Source of the DNA: Actinocatenispora rupis
Lineage (GTDB): Bacteria > Actinomycetota > Actinomycetes > Mycobacteriales > Micromonosporaceae
DNA length: 64,000 bases
Direction of reading: 5' to 3'
Assembly (NCBI RefSeq): GCF_016861975.1
Contig: NZ_BOMB01000020.1
Location: 1-64,000 of the forward strand
The stretch's first letter is position 1; every line of letters begins with the position of its first letter. This document shows, in pieces, positions 16,932 through 25,297 of the stretch. Below the pieces are notes generated by a model. The model was not told the origin of the DNA. It made no database searches and saw only the letters and a program-made list of their open reading frames with translations. The position numbers and the translations under genes are program-made.

Positions 16932-18281
16932 TCAGCCGCCCAGATGGGCCTCGCCGAGCCGGGCCGCGGCCTCCGGGTGGTCGGCGGCGAGCAGGCCCAT
17001 CGCGGCGAGCACGTACCGGTGGTCGACGACGGTGGCGGCGCGGGTGGGCAGCGGGTAGCCGCCGGCGTGGTCGGTGAGGGCGGCGGCCAGTACGGCCGGG
17101 GCGTGCGGGTCGTGGCGCAGGACGCCGCCGGAGCCGACGACCAGGCGTACCTGGCGCAGGTCGCGGCCGGGGCGGCGGCTGCCGTCGGCGCGGCGTTCCC
17201 CGCGGGCGTGGCGGCGCAGCGCGACGGTGAGGGCGAGCTCGGCGAGGTGCCGGTCGGCGGCGCGGTCGGTGTCGTCGGCGGGCAGCAGCCCGACGTCGGC
17301 GGCGCGGGCGTCGGCCGCGGCGGCCAGTCCGGGTTCGCGGTCGAGTTTCTCGGCGTCGGCGGCGGCGACGATGCCCGGTGCGTTCCACCGCATGCCGAGA
17401 TCGCCCTCGACGGTACGGGAGCGCCACAGGGTGCCGGCGACCTCGCGGCGCGGGCCGGACAGTTCCGCGTCGGGGGTGAGCACCGAGTACACGTCGGTGG
17501 TGGCGCCGCCGATGTCGACCACGATGACGTCGCCGCGGCCCGGTACGTCGCCGGCGCCGTCGGCGAGCAGTTCCACGCCGGCGAGTACGGCGTCGGGGGT
17601 GGCGGCGCGGACCAGGGACGGGAAGCGCGGGCCGCGGGAGAGTTTCTTGCCGCCGATGACGTGGGCGAGGAACACCTCGCGGATCGCGGCGCGGGCGCCG
17701 GCCGGGTTGAGCTGCCCGATGCGGGGCAGTACGTTCGGCGCGGCGATGGCCGGTACGCCACCGGCGGCGAGTACCGCCAGCACCTCGTCGGTGGCGTCGG
17801 CGTTGCCGGCGGCGACCACCGGGATCCGTAGCCGGGTGCCTGCCAGCCGCGCCGCGTTGTGCAGCAGTACGTCGGCGTCGCCGCCGTCGGTGCCGCCGAC
17901 CAGTAGGACGACGTCGGGGTGGGCGGCGCGCAGGGCGGACACGGCGGCCCGGTCGAGGCGGCCGGCGGCGACGTGCACGACGCGGGCGCCGGCCGACAGG
18001 CCGACCCGGTGCCCGGCGTCGGCGGTGACCAGCGGCTCGTACCCGACGACCGCCAGGCGCAGCCCGCCGCCGGCCGACGAGCACACGTACTGGCAGGTCA
18101 GGTCGGCGCCGGGCAGCGCGTCGGCGAGCCGGGACAGGCACGCGTCGTAGCCGTGCAGGACGTCGGTGTCGACGGTGGTGCGGTGCTCGGCGGTGGCCAC
18201 CAGCGTGCCGGCGTCGACGTCGACGGCGAGCAGCTTGGTGTACGTGGAGCCGACGTCGCCGCAGACCGCGAGCCGGGTCAC
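16932..18281 (-). CDS. MutL/GlmL-type reactivase of a B12-dependent mutase
   Basis: A 449-residue ASKHA-fold ATPase of the glutamate-mutase MutL family, proteins that exchange damaged cobalamin on B12 mutases. Motifs: phosphate-1 GDVGSTYTKLLAVD near the N-terminus and phosphate-2 VDIGGATTDVYSV mid-protein, plus GGTDGGDADVLLHNA. GTG 18281 overlaps the kal stop (GTGA), so the gene is translationally coupled to the lysine genes. By position it should serve KamDE. Related MutL-like genes occur in anaerobe lysine clusters, as I recall. Confidence 0.88.
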   Translation of the reverse strand: MTRLAVCGDVGSTYTKLLAVDVDAGTLVATAEHRTTVDTDVLHGYDACLSRLADALPGADLTCQYVCSSAGGGLRLAVVGYEPLVTADAGHRVGLSAGARVVHVAAGRLDRAAVSALRAAHPDVVLLVGGTDGGDADVLLHNAARLAGTRLRIPVVAAGNADATDEVLAVLAAGGVPAIAAPNVLPRIGQLNPAGARAAIREVFLAHVIGGKKLSRGPRFPSLVRAATPDAVLAGVELLADGAGDVPGRGDVIVVDIGGATTDVYSVLTPDAELSGPRREVAGTLWRSRTVEGDLGMRWNAPGIVAAADAEKLDREPGLAAAADARAADVGLLPADDTDRAADRHLAELALTVALRRHARGERRADGSRRPGRDLRQVRLVVGSGGVLRHDPHAPAVLAAALTDHAGGYPLPTRAATVVDHRYVLAAMGLLAADHPEAAARLGEAHLGG

Positions 18282-18661
18282 GGCCGGGGCGGGACGACGA
18301 CGGTGCCGACGGCGGTGACCGCCACGATCGGCTCGTCGAGCGCCTCGGCCGCGCTCTCCCCCTTGTCCGGCCGGCCCCGGCACACCACCCGGGACACGAA
18401 CTCGATGCGCCGCGACCGGCGGCCGGAGGCGACCAGCGTGGCGGTCACCTCCAGTACGTCGCCGGCGCGGACCGGGGCGGTGAACTGCACGTCGTCGTAC
18501 GAGGCGAACAGGCCCTCGTCGCCGTCGGTGCGGATGCACAGTTCGGTGGCGACGTCGCCGAACAGGCCCAGCGAGTACGCGCCGTCGACGAGGTTGCCGG
18601 CGTAGTGGGCGTGCGAGGCCGGCACGTACCGGCGGTGGGTGACGGTGATCGGCTCAGGCAT
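18278..18661 (-). CDS. kal: 3-aminobutyryl-CoA ammonia-lyase
   Basis: A 127-residue hotdog-fold protein, the length and fold of Kal (EC 4.3.1.14), which converts L-3-aminobutyryl-CoA to crotonyl-CoA and ammonia, the last specific step of lysine fermentation. The sequence HAHYAGNLVDGAYSLGLFGDVATEL forms the central hotdog helix region. The start codon overlaps the end of kamE by 8 bases. The call rests mainly on context: alone it would be a thioesterase-like hotdog protein. Confidence 0.83.
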   Translation of the reverse strand: MPEPITVTHRRYVPASHAHYAGNLVDGAYSLGLFGDVATELCIRTDGDEGLFASYDDVQFTAPVRAGDVLEVTATLVASGRRSRRIEFVSRVVCRGRPDKGESAAEALDEPIVAVTAVGTVVVPPRP

Positions 18662-19457
18662 GGGTGCGCTCCCGGCGGCGGACGATGAGGGCGTCGACGA
18701 GGTAGCTGGCGACCTCGCCGGGGGTGGTGCCGCGGCCGAAGATGCGGTCGACGCCGAGTTCTGCGGCCATCAGTTCGTCGAAGCGGGGGCCGCCGGCGAT
18801 CAGCAGTGGCCGCTTCTCGGCGGGGAACGCCTCCCGGAACGCCGCGGACAGCTCCCGTACGTTCGTCAGGTGCGCGTCGCGTTGGGTGACGACCTGGGAG
18901 ACCAGGACGGCGTCGGCGCGTTCGGTACGGGCGTGCTCGACCAGGTCGGGCACGGGCACCTGGGCGCCGAGGTTCACCACCTTCATCTCCCGGTAGTACT
19001 CCAGGCCCTTGTGGCCGGCGGTGCCCTTGACGTTGAGGATGGCGTCGATGCCGACGGTGTGCGCGTCGGTGCCGATGCAGGCGCCGACCACCGACATCTT
19101 GCGCCGCAGCCGTTTCCGGATGGTCTGGTTGACCTGCGCGGAGGTCAGCTCGGGGAAGTCACGCTCGACGACCCGTACCTTCGACACGTCGACGAGGTGG
19201 TTGACCGTGCCGTACACGACGAAGAACGTGAAGTCGGGGCCCATCGGCTTGGCGTGCACGACCATCGCCGGGTCGATACCCATCTTCGCGGCGAGCTGCG
19301 CGGCGGCGCCCTCGGCCTTCTTGTCGTGCGGGATCGGCAGCGTGAACGACACCTGCACCATGCCGTCGCCGGTGGTGTCGCCGTACGGGCGGACGATCGT
19401 CGGCTGGCTTGCGGCGGGTGCCGTGGCCTCGGGCTGCGTGCGGTCGGCGCGTGCCAT
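18654..19457 (-). CDS. kamE: lysine 5,6-aminomutase beta subunit
   Basis: The B12- and PLP-binding subunit of the mutase that turns beta-lysine into 3,5-diaminohexanoate (267 residues). The Rossmann-type cobalamin domain has the base-off motif D131-A-H133-T-V-G136, then SQVVT and the AGGP turn. K144, in LNVKGTAG, falls at the position of the PLP-binding Lys144 of the Clostridium sticklandii beta subunit, and H133 at that of its cobalt ligand. Start and stop share one base with kamD (TGATG). Confidence 0.94.
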   Translation of the reverse strand: MARADRTQPEATAPAASQPTIVRPYGDTTGDGMVQVSFTLPIPHDKKAEGAAAQLAAKMGIDPAMVVHAKPMGPDFTFFVVYGTVNHLVDVSKVRVVERDFPELTSAQVNQTIRKRLRRKMSVVGACIGTDAHTVGIDAILNVKGTAGHKGLEYYREMKVVNLGAQVPVPDLVEHARTERADAVLVSQVVTQRDAHLTNVRELSAAFREAFPAEKRPLLIAGGPRFDELMAAELGVDRIFGRGTTPGEVASYLVDALIVRRRERTHA

Positions 19458-21052
19458 CAGCCCTCCTCCAGCAGTTCGGTGGCCGGGTTGTAGTAGGCGG
19501 CGTCCTTGGCGGCGACGCCGGACAGGCCCTTCCCGCCGGTCGGTGGGCGTTTCATGATGCCGAACGTGCCGGCGCCGATCGCGTCCAGCAGTCCCTGTTC
19601 GTCGATGCGTTCCAGCAGCGTGATGGCCTCTTCCAGCACCTGGTGCGCGCGGGACTGGATGAACCCGCCGGGCGCCGGTACGAAGTCCTCGGACAGGTTG
19701 CCGGCGGCGCCGAGCACGTACCGGACGTTCTGCAGGGCGATGTCGCGGTCGGAGATCCAGGGGGTGACGACGGCCTCGGTCATCATGCCGACCAGCAGGA
19801 TCGACTGGCCGGTCATGGTGCCGGCCAGGTTGAAGAACCCGTCGAGCAGGTTGCCGCGGAACACGTCGCCGGTCATGTGCTTGGTCGGCGGCATCCACTT
19901 CAGCGGCGCGTGCGGGAACAGTTCGCGGGCCAGCAGCGCGTGCGCCAGCTCCAGCCGGAACGAGTCCGGCAGCGCCGGGTTGATCTCGAACGCGTGGCCG
20001 AGCCCGAGCTGCCAGTCGGCGAGCCCCGCCTCCTTACCGAAGTACTCGTTGAGCAGCTGGGAGACGGTGACGGTGTGCGCCTCGTCGACGGCGTCGGCGG
20101 TGGTCAGGTAGTTGTCCTCGCCGGTGTTGATGATGATGCCGGCGCGGGCGTGCACCTGCCGGGAGAACCGCTGGTCGACGAACGTGCGGATCGGGTTGAT
20201 GTCGCGGAACAGGATCCCGTACATGGAGTCGTTGAGCATCATGTCGAGGCGTTCCATGCCGGCCAGCGCCGCGATCTCCGGCATGCACAGCCCGGAGGCG
20301 TAGTTGGTCAGCCGGATGTAGCGGCCCAGCTCCTTCGACGTGTCGTCGAGGGCCGCGCGCATCAGCCGGAAGTTCTCCTGCGTGGCGTACGTGCCGGCGA
20401 AGCCCTCGCGGGTCGCGCCCTCCGGTACGTAGTCCAGCAGGGACTGGCCGGTGGAGCGGATCACGGCGATGATGTCGGCGCCCTCCCGGGCGGCGGCCTG
20501 CGCCTGCGGGATGTCCTCGTAGATGTCGCCGGTGGCGACGATCAGGTAGATCCAGGGCCGTTGCGGCGGGTCGCCGAGCCGGGTGATCAGCTTGTCGCGG
20601 GCGGCGCGGGCCCGGTCCATGCGGCGGATGCCGCCGGCCACGGCGCGGCGGGCGGCGCGGCCCGCCGCGGTGGCGTCCTTGCCCTCGGGCACGGTGAAGG
20701 TGACCGACCCGGCCGCCGACTTCTGCGCCAGCAGCGTCAACGCCTCCGCGGGCGTACCGGCGGCCAGCCCCTCGGTACGCAGGGCGTGGAACACCGGCAG
20801 CGCCACCCCGGCGGTCAGGCCCACGTCCGCGGCGACCGCGTCGACGAGCCGGTTGACCCACGGGATGCCGTCGGGGTCGGCGCCGCTGATGCCGGCCAGC
20901 CGCAGCACGGCACGTTCCACCGACACGGTGGTGTGCTCGCGGGCCAGTTTCACCACCGGGCGCCCGGCCTTGCGGGCCAGCGACCGGGCCCGGCGCACCA
21001 ACGCCGGGTCGAGGTCGAGCTTGCCCCGCCGGCCGCGGGCGGTCGTAGCCAC
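19457..21052 (-). CDS. kamD: lysine 5,6-aminomutase alpha subunit
   Basis: The catalytic TIM-barrel subunit, 531 residues, near the usual length of about 515-530. Diagnostic stretches include PWIYLIVATGDIYEDIPQAQ, ARAGIIINTGEDNYLTT and WMPPTKHMTGDVFRGNLLD. It starts at ATG 21052, 13 bases after the amidohydrolase stop, preceded by GGAGAAGG. It is paired with kamE and needs adenosylcobalamin and PLP. Confidence 0.95.
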   Translation of the reverse strand: MATTARGRRGKLDLDPALVRRARSLARKAGRPVVKLAREHTTVSVERAVLRLAGISGADPDGIPWVNRLVDAVAADVGLTAGVALPVFHALRTEGLAAGTPAEALTLLAQKSAAGSVTFTVPEGKDATAAGRAARRAVAGGIRRMDRARAARDKLITRLGDPPQRPWIYLIVATGDIYEDIPQAQAAAREGADIIAVIRSTGQSLLDYVPEGATREGFAGTYATQENFRLMRAALDDTSKELGRYIRLTNYASGLCMPEIAALAGMERLDMMLNDSMYGILFRDINPIRTFVDQRFSRQVHARAGIIINTGEDNYLTTADAVDEAHTVTVSQLLNEYFGKEAGLADWQLGLGHAFEINPALPDSFRLELAHALLARELFPHAPLKWMPPTKHMTGDVFRGNLLDGFFNLAGTMTGQSILLVGMMTEAVVTPWISDRDIALQNVRYVLGAAGNLSEDFVPAPGGFIQSRAHQVLEEAITLLERIDEQGLLDAIGAGTFGIMKRPPTGGKGLSGVAAKDAAYYNPATELLEEG

Positions 21053-21065
21053 CTTCTCCTACCTC

Positions 21066-22592
21066 CTACGTGTCGTCACGGAAGATCGTCACACCGTCGC
21101 GTACGGTCCGCACGCAGCGTGGCAGCGGCGCGTCGTCGGCCAGCTCCGGCAACCCGCCGACCAGGCGGTCGGCCACGTCGAACACCGCGAGGGTGGCGGG
21201 CGCGCCCGGCGCCAGCAGCCCGGCGTCGTCGCGGCGCGCCGCCCGCCAGCCGCCGCGGGTGTGCGCGGCGAACGCGGTCCGTACGGTGAGGCGCTGCGCC
21301 GGGTTGTGGTGCGCGACCGCGGCGCGCACCGTACCCCACGGGTCCAGCGGCGTGACCGGGCTGTCGGAGCCGAACGCCAGCGGCACCCCCACCCCGGCCA
21401 GCGACCCGAACGGGTTCGACGCCAGCGACCGCTCCAGGCCCAGGCGCGTCTGGTACATCTGGCCGGCGCCGCCCCACAGCCGGTCGAACGCCGGCTGCAC
21501 GCTGGCGGTCAGCCCGTACTCGACGAGCCCGGCGATGAGCCGCTTGTCGAGGATCTCGACGTGCTCGACGCGGTGCCGGGCGTCGCGGATCCGGTCGATG
21601 CCGAGTACTTCGGCGGCAGCGGCGAACCCGGCCAGTACGGTGCCGATCGCGGCGTCGCCGATCGCGTGCATGCCGCCCTGTACGCCGTGGGAGGTGCAGT
21701 CGACGATGTGCGCGGCGACCTGCTCGGCCGACAGGTACGCGTGCCCGCAGCCGCCGGCGTCGGCGTACGGCTCGGTGAGGTGCGCGTCCTGCGAGCCGAG
21801 TGCCCCGTCGGCGTACAGGTCGCCGGCGGCGCCGGCCGCGCCCCACTCCCGGACCTTCGCCGCCGCGCCCACCTCGCCCCAGTAGCCGACGATCTCCGGG
21901 TACGACCCGTCGAGGGCCAGCAGCTCGGTGAAGTCGGTCTCCGAGGAGGTGGCGGGGCCGCCGCACTCGTGCAGGCAGGCGATGCCCAGCGCCGCGGCCC
22001 GGGCCAGCGCGGCGTGCTGCGCGGCGTGCCGGGTCGTGTCGTCCAGCGCGCCCAGCGCCGCGGCCCGCAGGACGTCCTGCGCGTCGATGGTGTGCCAGCC
22101 GCCCGGGTCGTAACCGGGGACCTGCGCCAGGTCGGGTACCAGCGCGGTCAGGGCGCCGGTGCACAGCGCCGAGTGCCCGCTGATCTGCGACAGGAACGCC
22201 GGCCGGCCGCCGGCGGCGCGTTCCAGCTGCGGCAGGGTCGGCTTCGCGGGGTCCGGCCAGGTCGACTCGTCCCAGCCCTGCCCGAAGATCAGCGCCCCGG
22301 CCGGCAGGCCCGCCGCGTACGCCGAGACCGCGTCGAGCAGCTCGCCGGCCGACCGTACTGCGGTGAGGTCCAGGGCCACCAGCGCCAGGCCGGTGTCGGT
22401 CACGTGCGCGTGCGCGTCCACGAACGCCGGCGTCACCAGCGCGCCGGCCAGCTCCACGGTCTCGTCGGGGGTACGCGGACAGTCGTCGTCGGCGCCGACC
22501 CACACGATGCGGTCGTCGTCGGTGAGCAGGGCGGTGGCGTGCGGGTCGGCCGGGCTGTACACCCGGCCCCCGCGGTACAGGGTCGCTGCCAT
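21066..22592 (-). CDS. amidohydrolase (YtcJ/amidohydrolase-3 type) in the lysine operon
   Basis: A 508-residue metal-dependent hydrolase. Metal ligands: HAHVTD (HxH), HAIGDAAI, HRVEHVEI and the late GSDSPV Asp. The small N- and C-terminal beta-sandwich is typical of YtcJ-like enzymes. It sits between kdd and kamD on the same strand with gaps of 71 and 13 bases, so it is very probably co-transcribed. It is not part of the anaerobic lysine-fermentation operon known from clostridia and fusobacteria; its substrate may be an N-acyl or cyclic lysine derivative (inference). Confidence 0.82.
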   Translation of the reverse strand: MAATLYRGGRVYSPADPHATALLTDDDRIVWVGADDDCPRTPDETVELAGALVTPAFVDAHAHVTDTGLALVALDLTAVRSAGELLDAVSAYAAGLPAGALIFGQGWDESTWPDPAKPTLPQLERAAGGRPAFLSQISGHSALCTGALTALVPDLAQVPGYDPGGWHTIDAQDVLRAAALGALDDTTRHAAQHAALARAAALGIACLHECGGPATSSETDFTELLALDGSYPEIVGYWGEVGAAAKVREWGAAGAAGDLYADGALGSQDAHLTEPYADAGGCGHAYLSAEQVAAHIVDCTSHGVQGGMHAIGDAAIGTVLAGFAAAAEVLGIDRIRDARHRVEHVEILDKRLIAGLVEYGLTASVQPAFDRLWGGAGQMYQTRLGLERSLASNPFGSLAGVGVPLAFGSDSPVTPLDPWGTVRAAVAHHNPAQRLTVRTAFAAHTRGGWRAARRDDAGLLAPGAPATLAVFDVADRLVGGLPELADDAPLPRCVRTVRDGVTIFRDDT

Positions 22593-22663
22593 GTGCTCCA
22601 GTCTTCCCCGCCGTCGGTCCGTGTCCCACCCGGGCCGCCGCCCGGTCTCCCCCGCCGCCCGGG

Positions 22664-23686
22664 TCAGCCGGCCAGCCGCGCCGCGAACAGTCGCCGCACC
22701 CCGGGCTCGGCGCGCAGCAGTTCCAGCGCGTACGCGGCGTGGCCGGGCACGTAGCCGTTGCCGACGAGCATGGTGACGTCGGCGGCGAGCCCTTCGGCGC
22801 CCAGGGCGGCCGCGGCGAACGAGGTGGCCATGGAGAAGAACACCACCGTGCCGCCGCTCGCCGTGGCGAGGATCGCCCCGTGCTCGCAGCCCGGTACGTC
22901 CACGCACACGACCGTCACGTCGGCGGGCGTACCGACGGCGGCGGACAGGGCCACCGGGTCGCGGGCGTCGGCGACCGCGACGACGTCGGCCAGCCCGGAG
23001 TCCCGCAGCCGCGCCGCCTCCGCCTCGTTCGGCACCACCCCGACGGTACGGGCGGCGCCGGCGCGGCGGGCTGCCGCGAGCGACAGCGCGCCGCTCTTGC
23101 CGGCGGCGCCGATCACGCACACCGTCGGCGCGGTGCGCTGCCCGACGACCCGGGCGGTGAGCGCCGGCGCGCCGCACACGTCGTACACGGCGAGCGACAG
23201 TTCCGGGTCCTCGTCGTCGGGCAGTACGGCGGCGATGGAGCGGCCGAACAGGATGGCGTGGCCCTCGGCGGGGACCTGCTCGCCGAGGCCGTCCCAGCCG
23301 GCGAGCCCGTCGGTGACGCGCAGCGGCGTGAGCGTCAGCGACACCAGGGTGGCGACCCGCTGCCCCACCGCCAGGCCGAGCGGCGAGTCCGCGCCGACCT
23401 CCTCGACCGTACCGATGAGCATGCCGCCGGAGCCGGTGACCGGATTGTGCATCTTGCCGCGCTTGGCGATGATCTCGCACACCTCGTCGCGGATGGCCGC
23501 GCCGTCACCGTCGTGCTTGGTGGCGAGCTGCCGGTAGCTGGCGGCGTCGAGATTGAGCCGTTCCAGCCGGATCCGCACCTCGCTGGCACTGATCTCGGGG
23601 CGGTCGTCGAGCCGCTGCGCGGCCTGCGGCAACACACCCACCGGTTCCAGTACCCGGTGCAGCCCCACCGGCGAGTCCACGACCAT
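22664..23686 (-). CDS. kdd: 3,5-diaminohexanoate dehydrogenase
   Basis: A 340-residue NAD(P)-dependent enzyme that oxidatively deaminates L-erythro-3,5-diaminohexanoate to 5-amino-3-oxohexanoate. A family-specific N-terminal part (GLHRVLEPVGVLPQAAQRLD and AKRGKMHNPVTGSGGMLIG) is followed by a Rossmann fold with CVIGAAGKSGALSL. ATG 23686 has a GGAGGGGGCG ribosome-binding site. It heads the minus-strand operon kdd-amidohydrolase-kamDE-kal-mutL; kamA is divergent. Confidence 0.92.
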   Translation of the reverse strand: MVVDSPVGLHRVLEPVGVLPQAAQRLDDRPEISASEVRIRLERLNLDAASYRQLATKHDGDGAAIRDEVCEIIAKRGKMHNPVTGSGGMLIGTVEEVGADSPLGLAVGQRVATLVSLTLTPLRVTDGLAGWDGLGEQVPAEGHAILFGRSIAAVLPDDEDPELSLAVYDVCGAPALTARVVGQRTAPTVCVIGAAGKSGALSLAAARRAGAARTVGVVPNEAEAARLRDSGLADVVAVADARDPVALSAAVGTPADVTVVCVDVPGCEHGAILATASGGTVVFFSMATSFAAAALGAEGLAADVTMLVGNGYVPGHAAYALELLRAEPGVRRLFAARLAG

Positions 23687-23741
23687 GCGACGCCCCCTCC
23701 GTACCCAACGTACCGTGCCAGGAAATCCTCCGGCAGGATAG

Positions 23742-23770
23742 TGACTCGTCAAGAAGAATTCCACTAGGCT
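23742..23770 (+). promoter_or_regulatory. probable kamA promoter
   Basis: TGACTC (23742-23747), 17 bases and TAGGCT (23765-23770). The predicted start point is close to ATG 23777. An inverted repeat TAGTG-N18-CACTA (23739-23766) covers the same interval and may be an operator shared with kdd, which is divergent. Confidence 0.45.
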
Positions 23771-23815
23771 TGCGTTATGGTTCCGGCAGCAGGCGACGCG
23801 ACGAGGGAGGACACG

Positions 23816-25288
23816 GTGAGCGGAGACGGGACGCGGGCGACCGCGGGGGCACCCGACACGGCGGGGCAGGACCTGACCGACCAGCCGTACGAGTACCGGC
23901 GCGCCGAGCTCGTCGAACCGGACTGGACCCGCCTGCCCGGCTGGCGCGACGTCACCGCCGCCCAGTGGCGCTCCGCGCAGTGGCAGCGCGCGCACTGCGT
24001 CAAGAACGTCAAGCAGCTGCGCGGCGTCATGGGCGACCTGCTCGACGACCGGTTCTACGACGACCTGGCCGACGACCAGAAGCACCGCGCCACCATGTCG
24101 ATGCTGCTGCCGCCGCAGATGCTCAACACGATCGTGCCGGCCGCGGTGCCCGACACCGACGCGTTCTACGCCGACCCGGTCCGCAACTACATGCTGCCGG
24201 TCGCCTCCGACCGGCGTACGGACTGGCCGAGCCACCCGCACGCGACCCGCGACTCGCTGCACGAGCACGACATGTGGGTCGCCGAGGGCCTCACCCACCG
24301 GTACCCGACGAAGGTGCTCGCCGAGCTGCTGTCCACCTGCCCGCAGTACTGCGGGCACTGCACCCGGATGGACCTCGTCGGCAACTCCACCCCCACCATC
24401 GACAAGCTGAAACTCACCCTCAAGCCCGTCGACCGGTACGACGCGATGATCGACTACCTGGGCAAGCACCCCGAGGTACGCGACGTGGTCGTCTCCGGCG
24501 GCGACGTGGCCAACGTGCCGTGGAAGAACCTCGAAGCGTTCCTGATGCGGCTGCTGGCGATCGACACGATCCGCGACATCCGGCTCGCCACCAAGGCGCT
24601 GATGGGCATGCCGCAGCACTGGCTGCAGGCCGACGTCGTCGAGGGCCTGGAACGCGTCGCGCGCACCGCCCACCGGCGCGGCGTCAACCTCGCCATCCAC
24701 ACCCACGTCAACCACGTGAACTCGGTGACGCCGCTGGTCGCCGAGGCCGCCCGCACCGCCCTCGACGTCGGCGTACGCGACGTGCGCAACCAGGGCGTAC
24801 TCATGCACGGCGTGAACGCCACGGCCACCGACCTGCTCGACCTGTGCTTCGCGCTGCAGGGCGAGGCGAACATCCTGCCGTACTACTTCTACATGTGCGA
24901 CATGATCCCCAACGCCGAGCACTGGCGGGTGTCGGTCGCCGAGGCGCAGCACCTGCAGCACGCCATCATGGGCTACCTGCCCGGGTACGCCACCCCGCGG
25001 ATCGTGTGCGACGTGCCGTTCGTCGGCAAGCGCTGGGTGCACATGCTCGGCGACTACGACCGCGAGCGCGGCGTCTCGTACTGGACGAAGAACTACCGCA
25101 CCGGCATCGAGACCGCCGACCCGGACGCGCTGACCCGCACCTACCCGTACTACGACCCGATCCACACGCTGCCCGAGTCCGGACAGCAGTGGTGGCGCGA
25201 CAACTACCCCGCCGACACCGCCGCCGCGCACGCCGCCGCCGAGGCGTCCCGTGCGGCGGCGGCCCGGGAAGCGGCGCTCACCCCCTGA
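23816..25288 (+). CDS. kamA: lysine 2,3-aminomutase (radical SAM, PLP)
   Basis: A radical SAM enzyme that interconverts L-lysine and L-beta-lysine. With the GTG start there are 490 residues. The CxxxCxxC cluster is C175-PQY-C179-GH-C182. Asp residues at 362 (YMCDMI) and 399 (VCDVP) correspond, by my alignment from memory, to the two Asp that hold the substrate epsilon-amino group, favouring lysine over glutamate. The PLP-lysine region reads DVPFVGK (K405) instead of the usual GGGGK. GTG 23816 has GGGAGG 5 bases upstream; ATG 23777 (503 residues) is an alternative and could be leaderless. Confidence 0.9.
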   Translation: MSGDGTRATAGAPDTAGQDLTDQPYEYRRAELVEPDWTRLPGWRDVTAAQWRSAQWQRAHCVKNVKQLRGVMGDLLDDRFYDDLADDQKHRATMSMLLPPQMLNTIVPAAVPDTDAFYADPVRNYMLPVASDRRTDWPSHPHATRDSLHEHDMWVAEGLTHRYPTKVLAELLSTCPQYCGHCTRMDLVGNSTPTIDKLKLTLKPVDRYDAMIDYLGKHPEVRDVVVSGGDVANVPWKNLEAFLMRLLAIDTIRDIRLATKALMGMPQHWLQADVVEGLERVARTAHRRGVNLAIHTHVNHVNSVTPLVAEAARTALDVGVRDVRNQGVLMHGVNATATDLLDLCFALQGEANILPYYFYMCDMIPNAEHWRVSVAEAQHLQHAIMGYLPGYATPRIVCDVPFVGKRWVHMLGDYDRERGVSYWTKNYRTGIETADPDALTRTYPYYDPIHTLPESGQQWWRDNYPADTAAAHAAAEASRAAAAREAALTP

Positions 25289-25297
25289 CCTGGAGGC

